Shown: positions 1-9,147 of the stretch, piece by piece
Layout: each line of letters starts with the position of its first letter
How positions within the stretch are numbered: the first letter of the stretch is position 1
Source of the DNA: an uncultured Prevotellaceae bacterium
GTDB taxonomy: Bacteria; Bacteroidota; Bacteroidia; Bacteroidales; Bacteroidaceae
Direction: 5' to 3'
DNA length: 21,447 bases
Assembly (NCBI GenBank): GCA_937910905.1
Contig: CALEPV010000012.1
Span: forward strand, 1-21,447
Position numbers and translations under genes: made by a program
Notes under the pieces: model-generated
The model's database searches: none
What the model saw: the letters and a program-made list of their open reading frames with translations, nothing else
What the model was told of the DNA's origin: nothing

Positions 1-327
1 TCGCTGTCGCCATCCTCAGCCAGAGCATCGGCAGCAGCCTTCTGTTCTGTCTGGTAAGCAGCGAAAGCAGCCTTGTCGGCAGCCAGCTGCTCGGCAGCAC
101 GCTGTGCAGCGAGAGCCTCAGCTACAGGAGCCACGATAGCGTCAACCTCAGCCTTGTTCTCATCGAGAGTCTTGTCCTCATCATATACTATAGCGTCGAT
201 ATCGTCCTTAGCATCGGAGATGATTGTCTGGCAAGCCTCGCTGTCGCCATCCTCAGCCAGAGCATCGGCAGCAGCCTTCTGCTCGGTCTGGTATGCAGCG
301 AAGGCAGCCTTGTCGGCAGCCAGCTGC
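1..327 (-). repeat. Tandem 237-bp (79-codon) coding repeat in gene A
   Basis: Positions 1-90 repeat 238-327 with four mismatches, giving a period of 237 bp, exactly 79 codons. Reading begins QLAADKAAFAAYQTEQKAAA in both copies. One complete unit and the first 90 bp of the next are visible, so further copies probably continue outside the window. The mismatches are mostly at third positions, which suggests selection to keep the protein sequence or recent duplication. Confidence 0.85.
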
Positions 328-1265
328 ACCAGTGTACTATTGGTAACAGCAATAGTAACATTTCCACCCTCGTTGGCTTCTGCGGACTTACCTACAGAGT
401 TGGCAACGCGCAGTTCGCTGAGCACAATCTCTGTATTCTCAGCCAAACCATGGGATGCCTTCACCTTAAAGGAGAAGATAACGCCGTCTACGCCTGTGAT
501 GAGCGTATTATTGGAAGAGCTCAGAAGGAATGTCATGTAACCATCGTACTTCTGGAACTTAAACTCCAAAGGTTCTGGCGTACGATCTGTGTAGATGAAG
601 TAGCCATCCTCGCCTTCAACGACCTCCAGTCCTTCTGGCAGTGTGAGCTTACCAGACAGAGCTGCAAGTGTTGTAGCGCCATCGTTAGCCAGTGTGATGT
701 CAACCTGATACTCGGCACCCTCGGCAATCTCGAAACTGGATGCTTGGGCTGCAAAAGTGCAGTTGGCGATACCCAACGCCTTCACTGTGGCAGTAGCCCA
801 GCTGCTTGTATTAATCGGATCACCATCTGAATTAGAAACCACGATATCATCAATAGTGATAGTGTGGTCACCGTCTGCCAATGAAGTACTTTGTACATCA
901 AAGGTGATGATAGCCCCGCTACCTGCTGCGATTGTACCATCGGTTTCCAGAATAATCCAACGATCAGGGCTAGTTTTCTGAGACGCCTGCACTACGGCAC
1001 TGCGACCTTTGATACGTGCTGTCTTAGCCTCAGTGCCTGCTACAAAGTTAAGTCCTGCGGGCAGATACAAGGTAACCTGCACATCTGAAGCTTCAGCATC
1101 ATTGTCTAGCATCAGCGACACCGTCTTAGTCTCACCACTTGCTATAGTGAAGTCCTCCATATAGAGCTTCACCTCAGCGCGCGATGTCAGAGACTGCGCC
1201 AAGAAGAGCATGAGCAGCAGACTGGCTTTCGCCATACGTTTGCTAATCTGCGTAATATTAATCAT
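1..1265 (-). CDS. Secreted protein with two cohesin-like domains and tandem helical repeats (gene A, partial)
   Basis: The frame is open from ATG at 1265 to the window edge, giving 421 codons; the C-terminus lies outside. Residues 1-30 form a signal peptide (KRMAKASLLLMLFLAQSLTS region); an in-frame ATG at 1235 is an alternative start and also leaves a signal peptide. Residues about 31-145 and 146-300 are two beta-rich domains with the cohesin-like pattern: a hydrophobic strand, 'LDNDAEASDVQVTLYLPAG' in the first and 'ITLANDGATTLAALSGKLTLPEG' shortened in the second, and a late strand ending in an F-x-V motif. From about residue 312 a 79-residue Ala/Glu/Asp-rich helical unit begins (AADKAAFAAYQTEQKAAADA) and a second copy runs off the edge. 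The gene lies downstream of gene B in the same direction, 106 bp away, and no consensus promoter is visible in that gap. Cohesin-like is a judgement from the pattern; the function is unknown and surface display is inferred. Confidence 0.8.
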   Translation of the reverse strand, partial: MINITQISKRMAKASLLLMLFLAQSLTSRAEVKLYMEDFTIASGETKTVSLMLDNDAEASDVQVTLYLPAGLNFVAGTEAKTARIKGRSAVVQASQKTSPDRWIILETDGTIAAGSGAIITFDVQSTSLADGDHTITIDDIVVSNSDGDPINTSSWATATVKALGIANCTFAAQASSFEIAEGAEYQVDITLANDGATTLAALSGKLTLPEGLEVVEGEDGYFIYTDRTPEPLEFKFQKYDGYMTFLLSSSNNTLITGVDGVIFSFKVKASHGLAENTEIVLSELRVANSVGKSAEANEGGNVTIAVTNSTLVQLAADKAAFAAYQTEQKAAADALAEDGDSEACQTIISDAKDDIDAIVYDEDKTLDENKAEVDAIVAPVAEALAAQRAAEQLAADKAAFAAYQTEQKAAADALAEDGDS

Positions 1266-1305
1266 AATAGAATGAATTAAGCTTAATGTTTGTTGTGAAG
1301 GAAGA

Positions 1306-1341
1306 GGGCGGCAGCGTCTGCTCACGGCCTCGCTGCCGCCC
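1306..1341 (-). terminator. Stem-loop terminator after gene B
   Basis: A perfect 11-bp GC-rich inverted repeat (1306-1316 GGGCGGCAGCG with 1331-1341 CGCTGCCGCCC) has a 14-nt loop. On the minus strand it is followed by TCTTCCTT. It lies 31 bp beyond the stop codon of gene B and about 40 bp before the start of gene A, so it should end B transcripts or partly insulate A from B. The T-rich tail is imperfect, so partial read-through into A is possible. Confidence 0.6.
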
Positions 1342-1371
1342 TGCAATTGAAAACCTGAGAATGTATTTGGT

Positions 1372-4300
1372 TTACTTCATAACCTTCTGTGTCGAACCAT
1401 CGGCACGGCGGATGATGTTGATACCCTTTCTCAAGCCGTCGGCCACACGTCCGCTCAGGTCGTAAACCTTCTGCTTCAGAGCCTCGAATGTGCCTACGGT
1501 GTCAACACCGGTAGCATCGGAGCCGAGGCTGAAGCTACGTGTACGTGCATCCACATCGGAGAACAGGATGTTGAGCAGTTCAACATCGCTACCCATGAAG
1601 GCGTTGCTGGTCTCCACGTCGATGTAGAGTACTGCGCCCTCGTTGCCGCTGAAGGTCTCGCCTGCGACAGACGATACGAGCATACGTACGCTACCGTCAA
1701 GCTGCTTACGGCTCAAGATCTCATGGCTCTGGCCAGCACGCTCGCCAAGCGATGTGCCTACGATGGTCATACCCTCTGGCAGAACAACATCGAGCTGGAA
1801 TGCTGTATAGTCATCAACATTGTTAAGGTTTACAGCAATACGCTTGGTGTTGGCCTGCAGCTGAGTGCTGCTCATGCTGAGGCTCTCGCCTGCAACATCA
1901 CCCTTGACAGCAGCATGACCATTCCAGGTGTCGTTCAAGATGTAGTTAACGATAGCCGTAAGGTCACCTACCTCTATCACGCCAGTCTCGTTGATGTCGA
2001 GGTTGATGAACAGGTCAGTGTCTACCTCAGGCTGGAGTGTCGGGTCGAGAATCATGTTGGCTACCTTACGATAGTCGAGCACGTTCACCAGGCCATCCAC
2101 GTTGGCATCGCCCAGCAGGTCGAGGTCGTCAACAGCTCCTGAGAGAGTCTCAATCTCACCCTTGATTGCAGCGACTGTCTCCATCTGAGCGGCGTAGTCG
2201 GCATCGCTGGTGCGATCCTTGGCAATCTGTTTGCCACTATCGTCAAGCGTATAATAGTAATAGTAGGTGCTACCATGGATGTAACGACTTGTTCTCTTTG
2301 ATGTCCATGGATTGTCGAACGAACCTTGATAAGTAATATTGGAAGCATATATCTCCTTCAATAGAGCAACAATCTCGGCATTGATGCCAGCTTCCTCAGT
2401 AATCAACCTATTCCACAGAGCGCTTGAGTATGTCTGCGCCTGATACTTCACATCAATAGCAGCATCCAGGAGTGTGTAGAGATTGGTTGCCTGATAGTAT
2501 AGTTCGCTGTACGCAGAGTTTTCGAGATAGTCCTGAATACTTGCCTCGATATTAGCCTTATTAGCTACCACATCAGTAGAGGTCAGAGACTTGCTTGCAT
2601 TAGCCGTCTCAATAGTCAGGCTGGCCTGGTTCAACATATACTGAGCACCTCCGGAAAGGATGTCGTATGCACCAGTCACATAGTTGTAACTATAGCTCTC
2701 AATGAGATACCAGTAATTAGTGCTGGCATACTCGTATGCACCTACCTTCGCCTTGGCCGTGTCAATCTTGCCTTGCAGCTCAGTGATCTGGGCCGACAGC
2801 GTTGTGTAGGCAGCTGCGTTGGCCTTGAACTGAGCATCCTTGGCTGTGATGGCAGCGGCAACAGGCGTGAGGGCTGTCTCGATGGCATCAATCTGAGCTT
2901 GGTACTGATCCTTGTAGAACGAGAGGTTGTCCTCGTCAGCGATAGCAGCACGGAGGTCAGTGATCTGCTGGTTCAGGTCAGTGATCTGCTCATCGAGTGT
3001 CTTGCCACCCAGTGTCTGGTCGCCAACCCAAGAATCGTAGCCTTCGAGCGAAGCGGTCGCTGCCAGAGCATCGAGCTGGTTGTTGAAGTCAGCCAGGACG
3101 TCGGCGTTGGCAGCACTACCGTTGGCAGCAAGCAGTTCGGTCTCCTTGTCGGCGATGTCACCCTGCAACTGAATCAGAGCCTCTGTTGCAGCCTTTATGT
3201 CGTCGTAGTCGATACCGTCAACTGGATCGTCGAGGTCGGCGATTGCAGCAGCTGTGAGTGCAGTCTCAAGAGCATCGATATCATCCTTGAAGGCCGTAGC
3301 TGTAGCATCGAGGCCGTTGGCAGCCACGTAAGCATTGTACTGGTTCTTCAGCTCTGTGATATCAGCTGCCAATCCAGTCTTTTCAGTGCCAAAGGCTGTG
3401 GTCAGCGTAGCGTCGATATGATTGGAAGCAGTAGCAACAGCTGTCAGGAATGCAGCCTTGTTATCGACTGCAGTAGCATTTGACTTGTAGGTCTCTGCAT
3501 TGGTGCTGAGGCCATCAATCTCTGTCTCATTCGTTCCAAACGAGGCGGCGTACTTGTAACCTGCGGCCAGTTCCTTAGCATTAGCCAGCTTCGTCTCTAC
3601 AGGTGAGAGGGCTGCGGTCATCTCGTTGTAAGCAGCGGTGTTGTTGTTGTCGTTGGTAACAGCAGTCTCGACAGCAGTCTTGTAGCCGTCGGCATTGGTC
3701 AAGAATGCATCAAGGATACCCTTGATAGTACCGCGGTTTGCAAATGTCTTAGCCAGCGTCTTAGCGTATGCCACGTCTGTGTGGGTCGTAGCATCGCCGT
3801 CATCGTATGCAGCCTCAAGGGATGCCAGGTTCGTAGCCTTGGCTGCGATGTCATTGCTTACACCATTGATGTAGTTCTTCACCTCGGTGTACTTGGTCTC
3901 AACCTGAGTGAACAGCGGTGTGAGATCCTTATCGGCAGCAACGTCCTTGTCGGCTGCCAGCAGGTCATCGATATTCTCGAGAGCAGCAACCTTAGCTTCA
4001 ACCTCAGTAAGATTCATAGCTGTCACAGCAGCCTGACCATCGGCAATCAGATCCTTAACATCCTTGAAGGCATCAGTCTTGGCAGCATCGCTGTAGGTAG
4101 TGATGTCATTTTCAGCTGTAGTAACCTTGGTGTTGTAACCTGTCGTCTTACCATCCCAGTAGCCCTGGAGAGCGGTCTGCACAGCTGTCGTAAAGTTATT
4201 GAGTGCTGTGGTTATATTGTTCTGAATAGTCGTAGCCTGAGTATTGTAGCTGCTTACATCGAATGGAGTCGGGTCAGCCAGCTCAGAATTAGCTACGTAT

Positions 4301-7300
4301 GCAGCATTCTCATTCGCTGTCAGAGTCTGGATTTCATCTGGGCAGCTGTAGAGAGCAGCGTCGAGAGTGGCGGCAGCAGCATCTACGGCAGCCTTGATGT
4401 CAGCGTTGGTCGAGCTGTACTTGGCACGATCCTGAACGGCATTCTGGTATGCCTCGGTAGCCAGCTGGATGGCACCCTTCGTGGTCTCATTGCCAATGAA
4501 GCTCTCGTGGGCAGCCTTGTTGTCGACAGCAATCCACTCGCTGTAGGACTCAGCCTGACGTGACTTCACGCTGTTGATGCGCACCTGGATAGCTGCGAAG
4601 TCCTGAGCCTCAGCCACAGACTTGCCAAGAGGATAGTTGGTATTGACAGCGGTGGTGGCAGCAGTGAGGTCTACCTGGATAGCATCGAGCTCATCGAGGT
4701 AGTCCTGCACCTTGGTGCTATGGTCGGTAGCAGCAATCTCGGTGTAAACGCTGTTCCACAGAGTCTGCGTCTTCTCATAACCGTAATCACCGGACTTCTG
4801 TTCTTGATACTTCTTGTAGTTGGCTACACCGTCGGTCTCAACAGCAGCCACCTGAGCTATGAGCGCATTGATTTCTGTCTCGAAGGCACTCTTCTGTGCT
4901 ACAGCCTTGCGCTGTGTCAGGCTGGTCTGCATACGTGTCAGTATGTCGGCCTTGTTGGCAGTATAGGTGGTCTGCAGACCCTGATAGTAAGTCTTGGCAC
5001 CTGCGCCGACCTTAGCCTCTATCTCGGCGTCGGTAAGAGCTACGAGGACATCGCCGCTCTTGTTTGTGAAGATGGTGTCAGGCAGCAGCTTGGCCATGTA
5101 GTTGTCCTGCAGAGCCTTGTAAGCCTTGTAGTTGTCGTTCTCTGCCTCTGCATCAGCTTTCAGCTGGTTGATAGCAGCTGTGATGGTAGCGATGGAGTAT
5201 GTCTTGGCTGCATCGCCAGTGCCAACAGTAATGCTGTTGTCCTTCCAGTCGGCAACCATTGTCTCTGCAGCATTGGCTGCAACGAGAGCTGTCTGGAGAG
5301 CTGCGATGTCGCCATCGATGGCTGCCTTGCGAGCAGTGTATGTCTTATCGGCTGCGAGGCCTGTCTCGAACACCTTGAAGTCGGCCGGATCAGTCTTCTT
5401 GGCTGTTGCATCATCGCTGACAGCTGTAGCGTTGGTCACATTCTCCAGGTTCTTCAGAGTGTTAAGCTCAGTGGTCTGCAGGGCGGTAACAGCGGTTGTG
5501 GCAGCTGTGTAGGTAGCAGCATTAGCCTCAACCTCACCCTTGATGGTTAGAGCATTGGTATCAAGAGTGCTCTTGCGAGCGGCCAGTGCATTGTACGTGG
5601 TGGTGTTCTCAGCGAGGGTAGCTCTGGTGTTCTCGTGGTAGTTCACGGACTTGATGCGTATACCGTGCCACTGTGTGCCGCCCTGATCCTTTGCGAGTCC
5701 GAGTGTCAGAGTTCCATCGGACACAAGAACATCAGAAATAGTATACTCTTTGAAACCGCCAGCTGCAACAAGTGATGATGCGTCACCAGGCCAGTTGCCA
5801 TCACTCTTCTTTGGAGAAACCGTTACAGGTGTAGTCTTGCCATTGGCATACACATGGACATTAGTTGTGCTACCAGCTGTTGCAGAGCCTTGCAGGGCGA
5901 AAGCATAAACCGTTATGTCATAGACACCGTTTGGCAGATTGTTAACAGTCTGTGAAATAACGCTTCCTGTCTGATTTATAACAGCAGTATTATTGCTCCA
6001 CTGCTCATATACAGCCATATTATTGACCGTAAGCTGATTACCTCCATTATTTGTCATATCGCTATGCCACTGCGACTTTTCTGTTCCTACGGCAGAGGTC
6101 TTGTCGACATCGGCCACAGCTGTAACGTCAACAGCATTGTTTGCTGTTTCCAGAGCTGCGAGCTCTGTGTTGATAGCGTCGACTTCGGTCGTTACAGAAC
6201 CACCGGCCTTACCGCGGTTGCCCAGGGTTGAGTCGTCAGCACCAATTTTATATGTGGTGCTGAACGTTGTCATCGCAGCCTGCAGGTTGTCGATGTTTGT
6301 GGTGAGGGTGGACTTAGAGGTGTTGTTTGCAGTCACCTTAGCTTCTACCTCACTGGCAGCACCCTCAAGTGCAGTCTGCTGTGCAGCGATAGCTGTCACT
6401 TGAGTACCAAGGTTCCTGATATAGTTGTTTGCAGCATCACCCTGACCGATCAGAGACTTGATTTGTATACCGTGCCAGTTGGTTGTGCTGTTTCCAGCCT
6501 CCTTGTTGATGCTCAATGTGAGCGTACCATTAGATACAGTAACATCGTTGATGGTGTATTCGTACGTAGATGCGTTAACTACGACAGGAGTTTTCTTTCC
6601 ATTTGCGTATACACTTACCTTGTCTGTTGCGTCATCAGGAGTACCTGCAGCAAAGGCATAAAGCTCAACAGTGTACGTACCATTTGGCAGGCCGTTCACT
6701 GTCTGAGTAACCAAAGTACCAGTATTTGCATTGGCTGAGGACGTCCGCTGCTCAACGAATGTAATACCGTTTTTTGTTGTAGTGCGAGCAGCTGCTCCAC
6801 CATGTGCAACAGCGCCCTGAACCCAATCGTTTGCAGTTGTACCAACCTCGCCAGTCAGGTTTACTGAGCTATAGTCAACGGCAACCAGTCCCTTTGCTGT
6901 CTCAACAGCACTAAGGGCGGTGTTGATGCCACTTTCAGCTGCAGCAAACACAGCATAGTCATCACCTACTACGGTGTCATCGGTGACTTTAGCATTGAAT
7001 GCTGTGATCTTTGTGCTTAGTGTGGTCATACCTGTGGTCAGCCCATCCTGATCGAAGTGGTTCTGATCTGCCTGATAGCTGTTATTCAGATTTGCGATAT
7101 CAGTTGTGATGGCTGCGTCTGCGTCAATGGCGAGCATAGCCGTCCAGTGGTCTGCACCCACCTTCTCCTGAGCAGTTGTAATAGCCTTCTTGATGTCGTT
7201 GATGCGCTTCTGGATGAGGTCGAGCTTTGTCTTATAGTCGTAAGTCTCATCAGTATAGATGGCAAGACCCTCAACTGCATCACGCACGGCATTGATGTCG

Positions 7301-8895
7301 GTGGTATAGCTGGCGATGGCTGTCTGCAGGTCATCGTACTTAGTTACAGCATTGACTGCATTGGTCTTGTAATCGTCAATCTTATTCTGAGTAGCTGTAG
7401 CGCTGAAGCCAGTGTTGTAGGTCACGGCTGTGCCTGTTCCGTCAGCCTTGTAAGCAGCAGCGGCGGCAGAAGAGAAGCCGGTGATCTCTGTCTGGACAGC
7501 TTGCACGTATGCCTCGTAGTAGTCAGCAGCCTTGTAGTTGCCATCGGCAGATACCTTAGCGTTGACTGCTGTCTTGGCATTGTCCAGGTTAGTCTGCAGG
7601 GTAGCGATAGCAGCAACGGTGGCCTTGTTGGCATTGTACTCAGCGTTGGCTGTGGTCACCTTGCCGGCCAGTGTGGTAATTTTGGTGTTGGCAGCATCAT
7701 AGTCAGTTGTCACATCGAGTGTCAGCTGTGCAGCGCTGTTCTTGGCATCCTCTACCTTTGTGTTGATAGCGTCGATGGCGCTCTGTGCAGCGGCACGCTC
7801 GGTAGCGAAGGCAGCGGTGATGGCGGCGTCGTTGTCAGCGTAGGTCACAGCAGCAAGGGCAGTCTGCAGGTCGGTCACCTTGCCATGCAGGGTGTTGTAG
7901 GCGGTCTGGTTGGCTGTACCTTGGTCCTTCCACTTCTTAACATAATAGTTCAGCGTGCCATCAGCAGGACTCACTTCGTCACCCTCAACAGGAACGAGTG
8001 CGGTATTCGTAGTCTCATCAGCCACAGCGGTTCCTGCCTGATAGGAGGCATAGCTGGCAGATGTAGCCTCGGTGATCTTCAGGTTGATATTCTCGTTGAG
8101 GTCAGCCTTGGCATCATCAAGCAGATAGGCAGCCTGATTGATGAGAGCAGCCTCCAGCTCAGCCACAGCAGCATTGTACTTAGTCTTGATAGCTGTAATC
8201 TTAGCGTTCACGTCGTTGTATGCCTGCGTGTTCTGGTGGTCAGCAATGGTAGCGGCAAGATCTGCAATCTCATCATCGATGGTAGTCTTCTTGCTGTCGA
8301 GGTTGTAGAGCTTCTTATCCTTATAGGTAAGGTATTTCTCATCGATAGCATAAATGGCAGCCACCAGGTTGTCGACTGCTGTTTCATCATCCGTGCTATC
8401 ATACGTGTAAGCCGCGATATTCGTTGTCTTCAGGGCGTTTGCACGGGTTTCGAGCGTTGTCTTGGCTGCGTTGAAGTCATAAACAAGACTTACCACAGGT
8501 GCTTCGTATGAATAGCCAGAGCCAGTCTCACCTGGTTCGGAGCTGGCGAAGGTGATGATGATATCCTTTGTTGCATCTTCAACGTCGAAGTTGATGCTCA
8601 CGGGCTGAGCAGCAGTGCTGTTGTTTACTGACTGCTTGGCCTCTGCCTTTGCATTCTTCACTTCAACAGTCAGTCCATACACCTTCGATGTTACATTGAC
8701 AGCGAGGTTGTACGAACCGGGCACCAGCTTACCGATGTTAATACTCTGCGTCTCCGCAGCAGTAGCATCTGCCACTACAAGGCCTTCGCCAATTGTCAGT
8801 GTAGTTCCACTCCAACTGTAGGAGGTTTGGGCGACCGCCTGCGCTACTGGCAGAGCAGCAAGTCCCATCATGGAGTAAATAACTTTTTGATTCAT
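1372..8895 (-). CDS. Giant secreted protein with beta-sandwich, coiled-coil, dockerin and cohesin-like domains (gene B)
   Basis: This 2507-residue protein starts at ATG 8895 (MNQKVIYSMMGLAALPVAQA), which gives a clean signal peptide cleaved near residue 23. A longer frame begins at a TTG (8931) and would bury the signal. Approximate order: beta-rich domain 24-145; Ala/Thr/Asp-rich helical region; beta-sandwich 672-817 with QTVNGLPNGTYTVELYAFA; helices; a second such domain 920-1085 with QTVNNLPNGVYDITVYAFAL; a long helical stretch to about 2250; dockerin 2259-2322 (GDANVDGLVNVLDYRKVANM, then LDINETGVIEVGDL); a cohesin-like domain 2335-2455 with VNLNNVDDYTAFQLDVVLPE; and a tail with VYDLSGRV and KGINIIRRADG like Bacteroidetes C-terminal sorting domains. 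The first dockerin loop has all usual calcium ligands; the second is degenerate (T at 5, E at 9). No catalytic domain is recognised. A surface scaffold or adhesin role is inferred. It has its own promoter, and a LytTR regulator gene lies just upstream. Confidence 0.9.
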   Translation of the reverse strand: MNQKVIYSMMGLAALPVAQAVAQTSYSWSGTTLTIGEGLVVADATAAETQSINIGKLVPGSYNLAVNVTSKVYGLTVEVKNAKAEAKQSVNNSTAAQPVSINFDVEDATKDIIITFASSEPGETGSGYSYEAPVVSLVYDFNAAKTTLETRANALKTTNIAAYTYDSTDDETAVDNLVAAIYAIDEKYLTYKDKKLYNLDSKKTTIDDEIADLAATIADHQNTQAYNDVNAKITAIKTKYNAAVAELEAALINQAAYLLDDAKADLNENINLKITEATSASYASYQAGTAVADETTNTALVPVEGDEVSPADGTLNYYVKKWKDQGTANQTAYNTLHGKVTDLQTALAAVTYADNDAAITAAFATERAAAQSAIDAINTKVEDAKNSAAQLTLDVTTDYDAANTKITTLAGKVTTANAEYNANKATVAAIATLQTNLDNAKTAVNAKVSADGNYKAADYYEAYVQAVQTEITGFSSAAAAAYKADGTGTAVTYNTGFSATATQNKIDDYKTNAVNAVTKYDDLQTAIASYTTDINAVRDAVEGLAIYTDETYDYKTKLDLIQKRINDIKKAITTAQEKVGADHWTAMLAIDADAAITTDIANLNNSYQADQNHFDQDGLTTGMTTLSTKITAFNAKVTDDTVVGDDYAVFAAAESGINTALSAVETAKGLVAVDYSSVNLTGEVGTTANDWVQGAVAHGGAAARTTTKNGITFVEQRTSSANANTGTLVTQTVNGLPNGTYTVELYAFAAGTPDDATDKVSVYANGKKTPVVVNASTYEYTINDVTVSNGTLTLSINKEAGNSTTNWHGIQIKSLIGQGDAANNYIRNLGTQVTAIAAQQTALEGAASEVEAKVTANNTSKSTLTTNIDNLQAAMTTFSTTYKIGADDSTLGNRGKAGGSVTTEVDAINTELAALETANNAVDVTAVADVDKTSAVGTEKSQWHSDMTNNGGNQLTVNNMAVYEQWSNNTAVINQTGSVISQTVNNLPNGVYDITVYAFALQGSATAGSTTNVHVYANGKTTPVTVSPKKSDGNWPGDASSLVAAGGFKEYTISDVLVSDGTLTLGLAKDQGGTQWHGIRIKSVNYHENTRATLAENTTTYNALAARKSTLDTNALTIKGEVEANAATYTAATTAVTALQTTELNTLKNLENVTNATAVSDDATAKKTDPADFKVFETGLAADKTYTARKAAIDGDIAALQTALVAANAAETMVADWKDNSITVGTGDAAKTYSIATITAAINQLKADAEAENDNYKAYKALQDNYMAKLLPDTIFTNKSGDVLVALTDAEIEAKVGAGAKTYYQGLQTTYTANKADILTRMQTSLTQRKAVAQKSAFETEINALIAQVAAVETDGVANYKKYQEQKSGDYGYEKTQTLWNSVYTEIAATDHSTKVQDYLDELDAIQVDLTAATTAVNTNYPLGKSVAEAQDFAAIQVRINSVKSRQAESYSEWIAVDNKAAHESFIGNETTKGAIQLATEAYQNAVQDRAKYSSTNADIKAAVDAAAATLDAALYSCPDEIQTLTANENAAYVANSELADPTPFDVSSYNTQATTIQNNITTALNNFTTAVQTALQGYWDGKTTGYNTKVTTAENDITTYSDAAKTDAFKDVKDLIADGQAAVTAMNLTEVEAKVAALENIDDLLAADKDVAADKDLTPLFTQVETKYTEVKNYINGVSNDIAAKATNLASLEAAYDDGDATTHTDVAYAKTLAKTFANRGTIKGILDAFLTNADGYKTAVETAVTNDNNNTAAYNEMTAALSPVETKLANAKELAAGYKYAASFGTNETEIDGLSTNAETYKSNATAVDNKAAFLTAVATASNHIDATLTTAFGTEKTGLAADITELKNQYNAYVAANGLDATATAFKDDIDALETALTAAAIADLDDPVDGIDYDDIKAATEALIQLQGDIADKETELLAANGSAANADVLADFNNQLDALAATASLEGYDSWVGDQTLGGKTLDEQITDLNQQITDLRAAIADEDNLSFYKDQYQAQIDAIETALTPVAAAITAKDAQFKANAAAYTTLSAQITELQGKIDTAKAKVGAYEYASTNYWYLIESYSYNYVTGAYDILSGGAQYMLNQASLTIETANASKSLTSTDVVANKANIEASIQDYLENSAYSELYYQATNLYTLLDAAIDVKYQAQTYSSALWNRLITEEAGINAEIVALLKEIYASNITYQGSFDNPWTSKRTSRYIHGSTYYYYYTLDDSGKQIAKDRTSDADYAAQMETVAAIKGEIETLSGAVDDLDLLGDANVDGLVNVLDYRKVANMILDPTLQPEVDTDLFINLDINETGVIEVGDLTAIVNYILNDTWNGHAAVKGDVAGESLSMSSTQLQANTKRIAVNLNNVDDYTAFQLDVVLPEGMTIVGTSLGERAGQSHEILSRKQLDGSVRMLVSSVAGETFSGNEGAVLYIDVETSNAFMGSDVELLNILFSDVDARTRSFSLGSDATGVDTVGTFEALKQKVYDLSGRVADGLRKGINIIRRADGSTQKVMK

Positions 8896-8963
8896 AGTGT
8901 TATATTTAATAAATAATGTATGCCTGCACAATTACAGTACAAGTAGTATAGTATTATTCGCGG

Positions 8964-8994
8964 CAAAGGTAAAGCATATCGACGGTACGTGAAA
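8964..8994 (-). promoter_or_regulatory. Bacteroidetes-type promoter of gene B
   Basis: On the minus strand TACCTTTG (8964-8971) matches the -7 consensus TAnnTTTG of the Bacteroidetes primary sigma factor, and TTTC (8991-8994) sits 19 bp upstream in place of TTTG. Transcription would start near 8957, giving a 5' leader of about 60 nt before ATG 8895. Confidence 0.55.
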
Positions 8995-9043
8995 CGGCAT
9001 ACAAATGGTATTATCCCAACTCATGGCGAATACTGGACGAAGC

Positions 9044-9096
9044 GGGGGCTTCGGAGGACGAAGAATGGAAGCCCCCTGTAATCCCCCAGTGGGGGA
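9044..9096. repeat. Two adjacent G/C-run inverted repeats
   Basis: GGGGGCTTC (9044-9052) pairs perfectly with GAAGCCCCC (9068-9076), and TCCCCC-AGT-GGGGGA follows at 9082-9096. They lie between the end of the LytTR gene and the gene B promoter. Neither is followed by a T-run on the minus strand, so they are not textbook terminators, although they may still end the LytTR transcript. They resemble the short palindromic intergenic repeats common in this order. Confidence 0.5.
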
Positions 9097-9097
9097 T

Positions 9098-9146
9098 GAA
9101 GAGTGAAGAATGGAGAATGAGAAATGATGAATAAAAAGTGAAAGCT
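9098..9146. repeat. Degenerate purine-rich intergenic repeat (GAAGAATGA type)
   Basis: A run of related short units (gaagagt, gaagaatg, gagaatga, gaaatgatga, aaaagtgaaa) fills the space directly after the LytTR stop codon. Similar purine-rich degenerate arrays recur between genes in Prevotella and Bacteroides; the identification rests on general resemblance only. Confidence 0.4.
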
Positions 9147-9147
9147 T

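Noticed and set aside
1348..1361. 14-base match TGAAAACCTGAGAA shared with 15869-15882
   Set aside because: One match of this length between any two places in a window this size is expected by chance, and the flanks differ.
7057..8511. 484-codon plus-strand ORF antisense to gene B
   Set aside because: It is a codon-composition shadow: Ala/Thr/Asp-rich coding on the minus strand leaves few stops here; the translation is cysteine- and serine-rich with no domain pattern. The same applies to 4720-5550 and 3781-4563.
9018..9028. CAACTCATGGC shared with the nif3 promoter spacer
   Set aside because: An 11-base match is well within chance and the surrounding sequences do not align.
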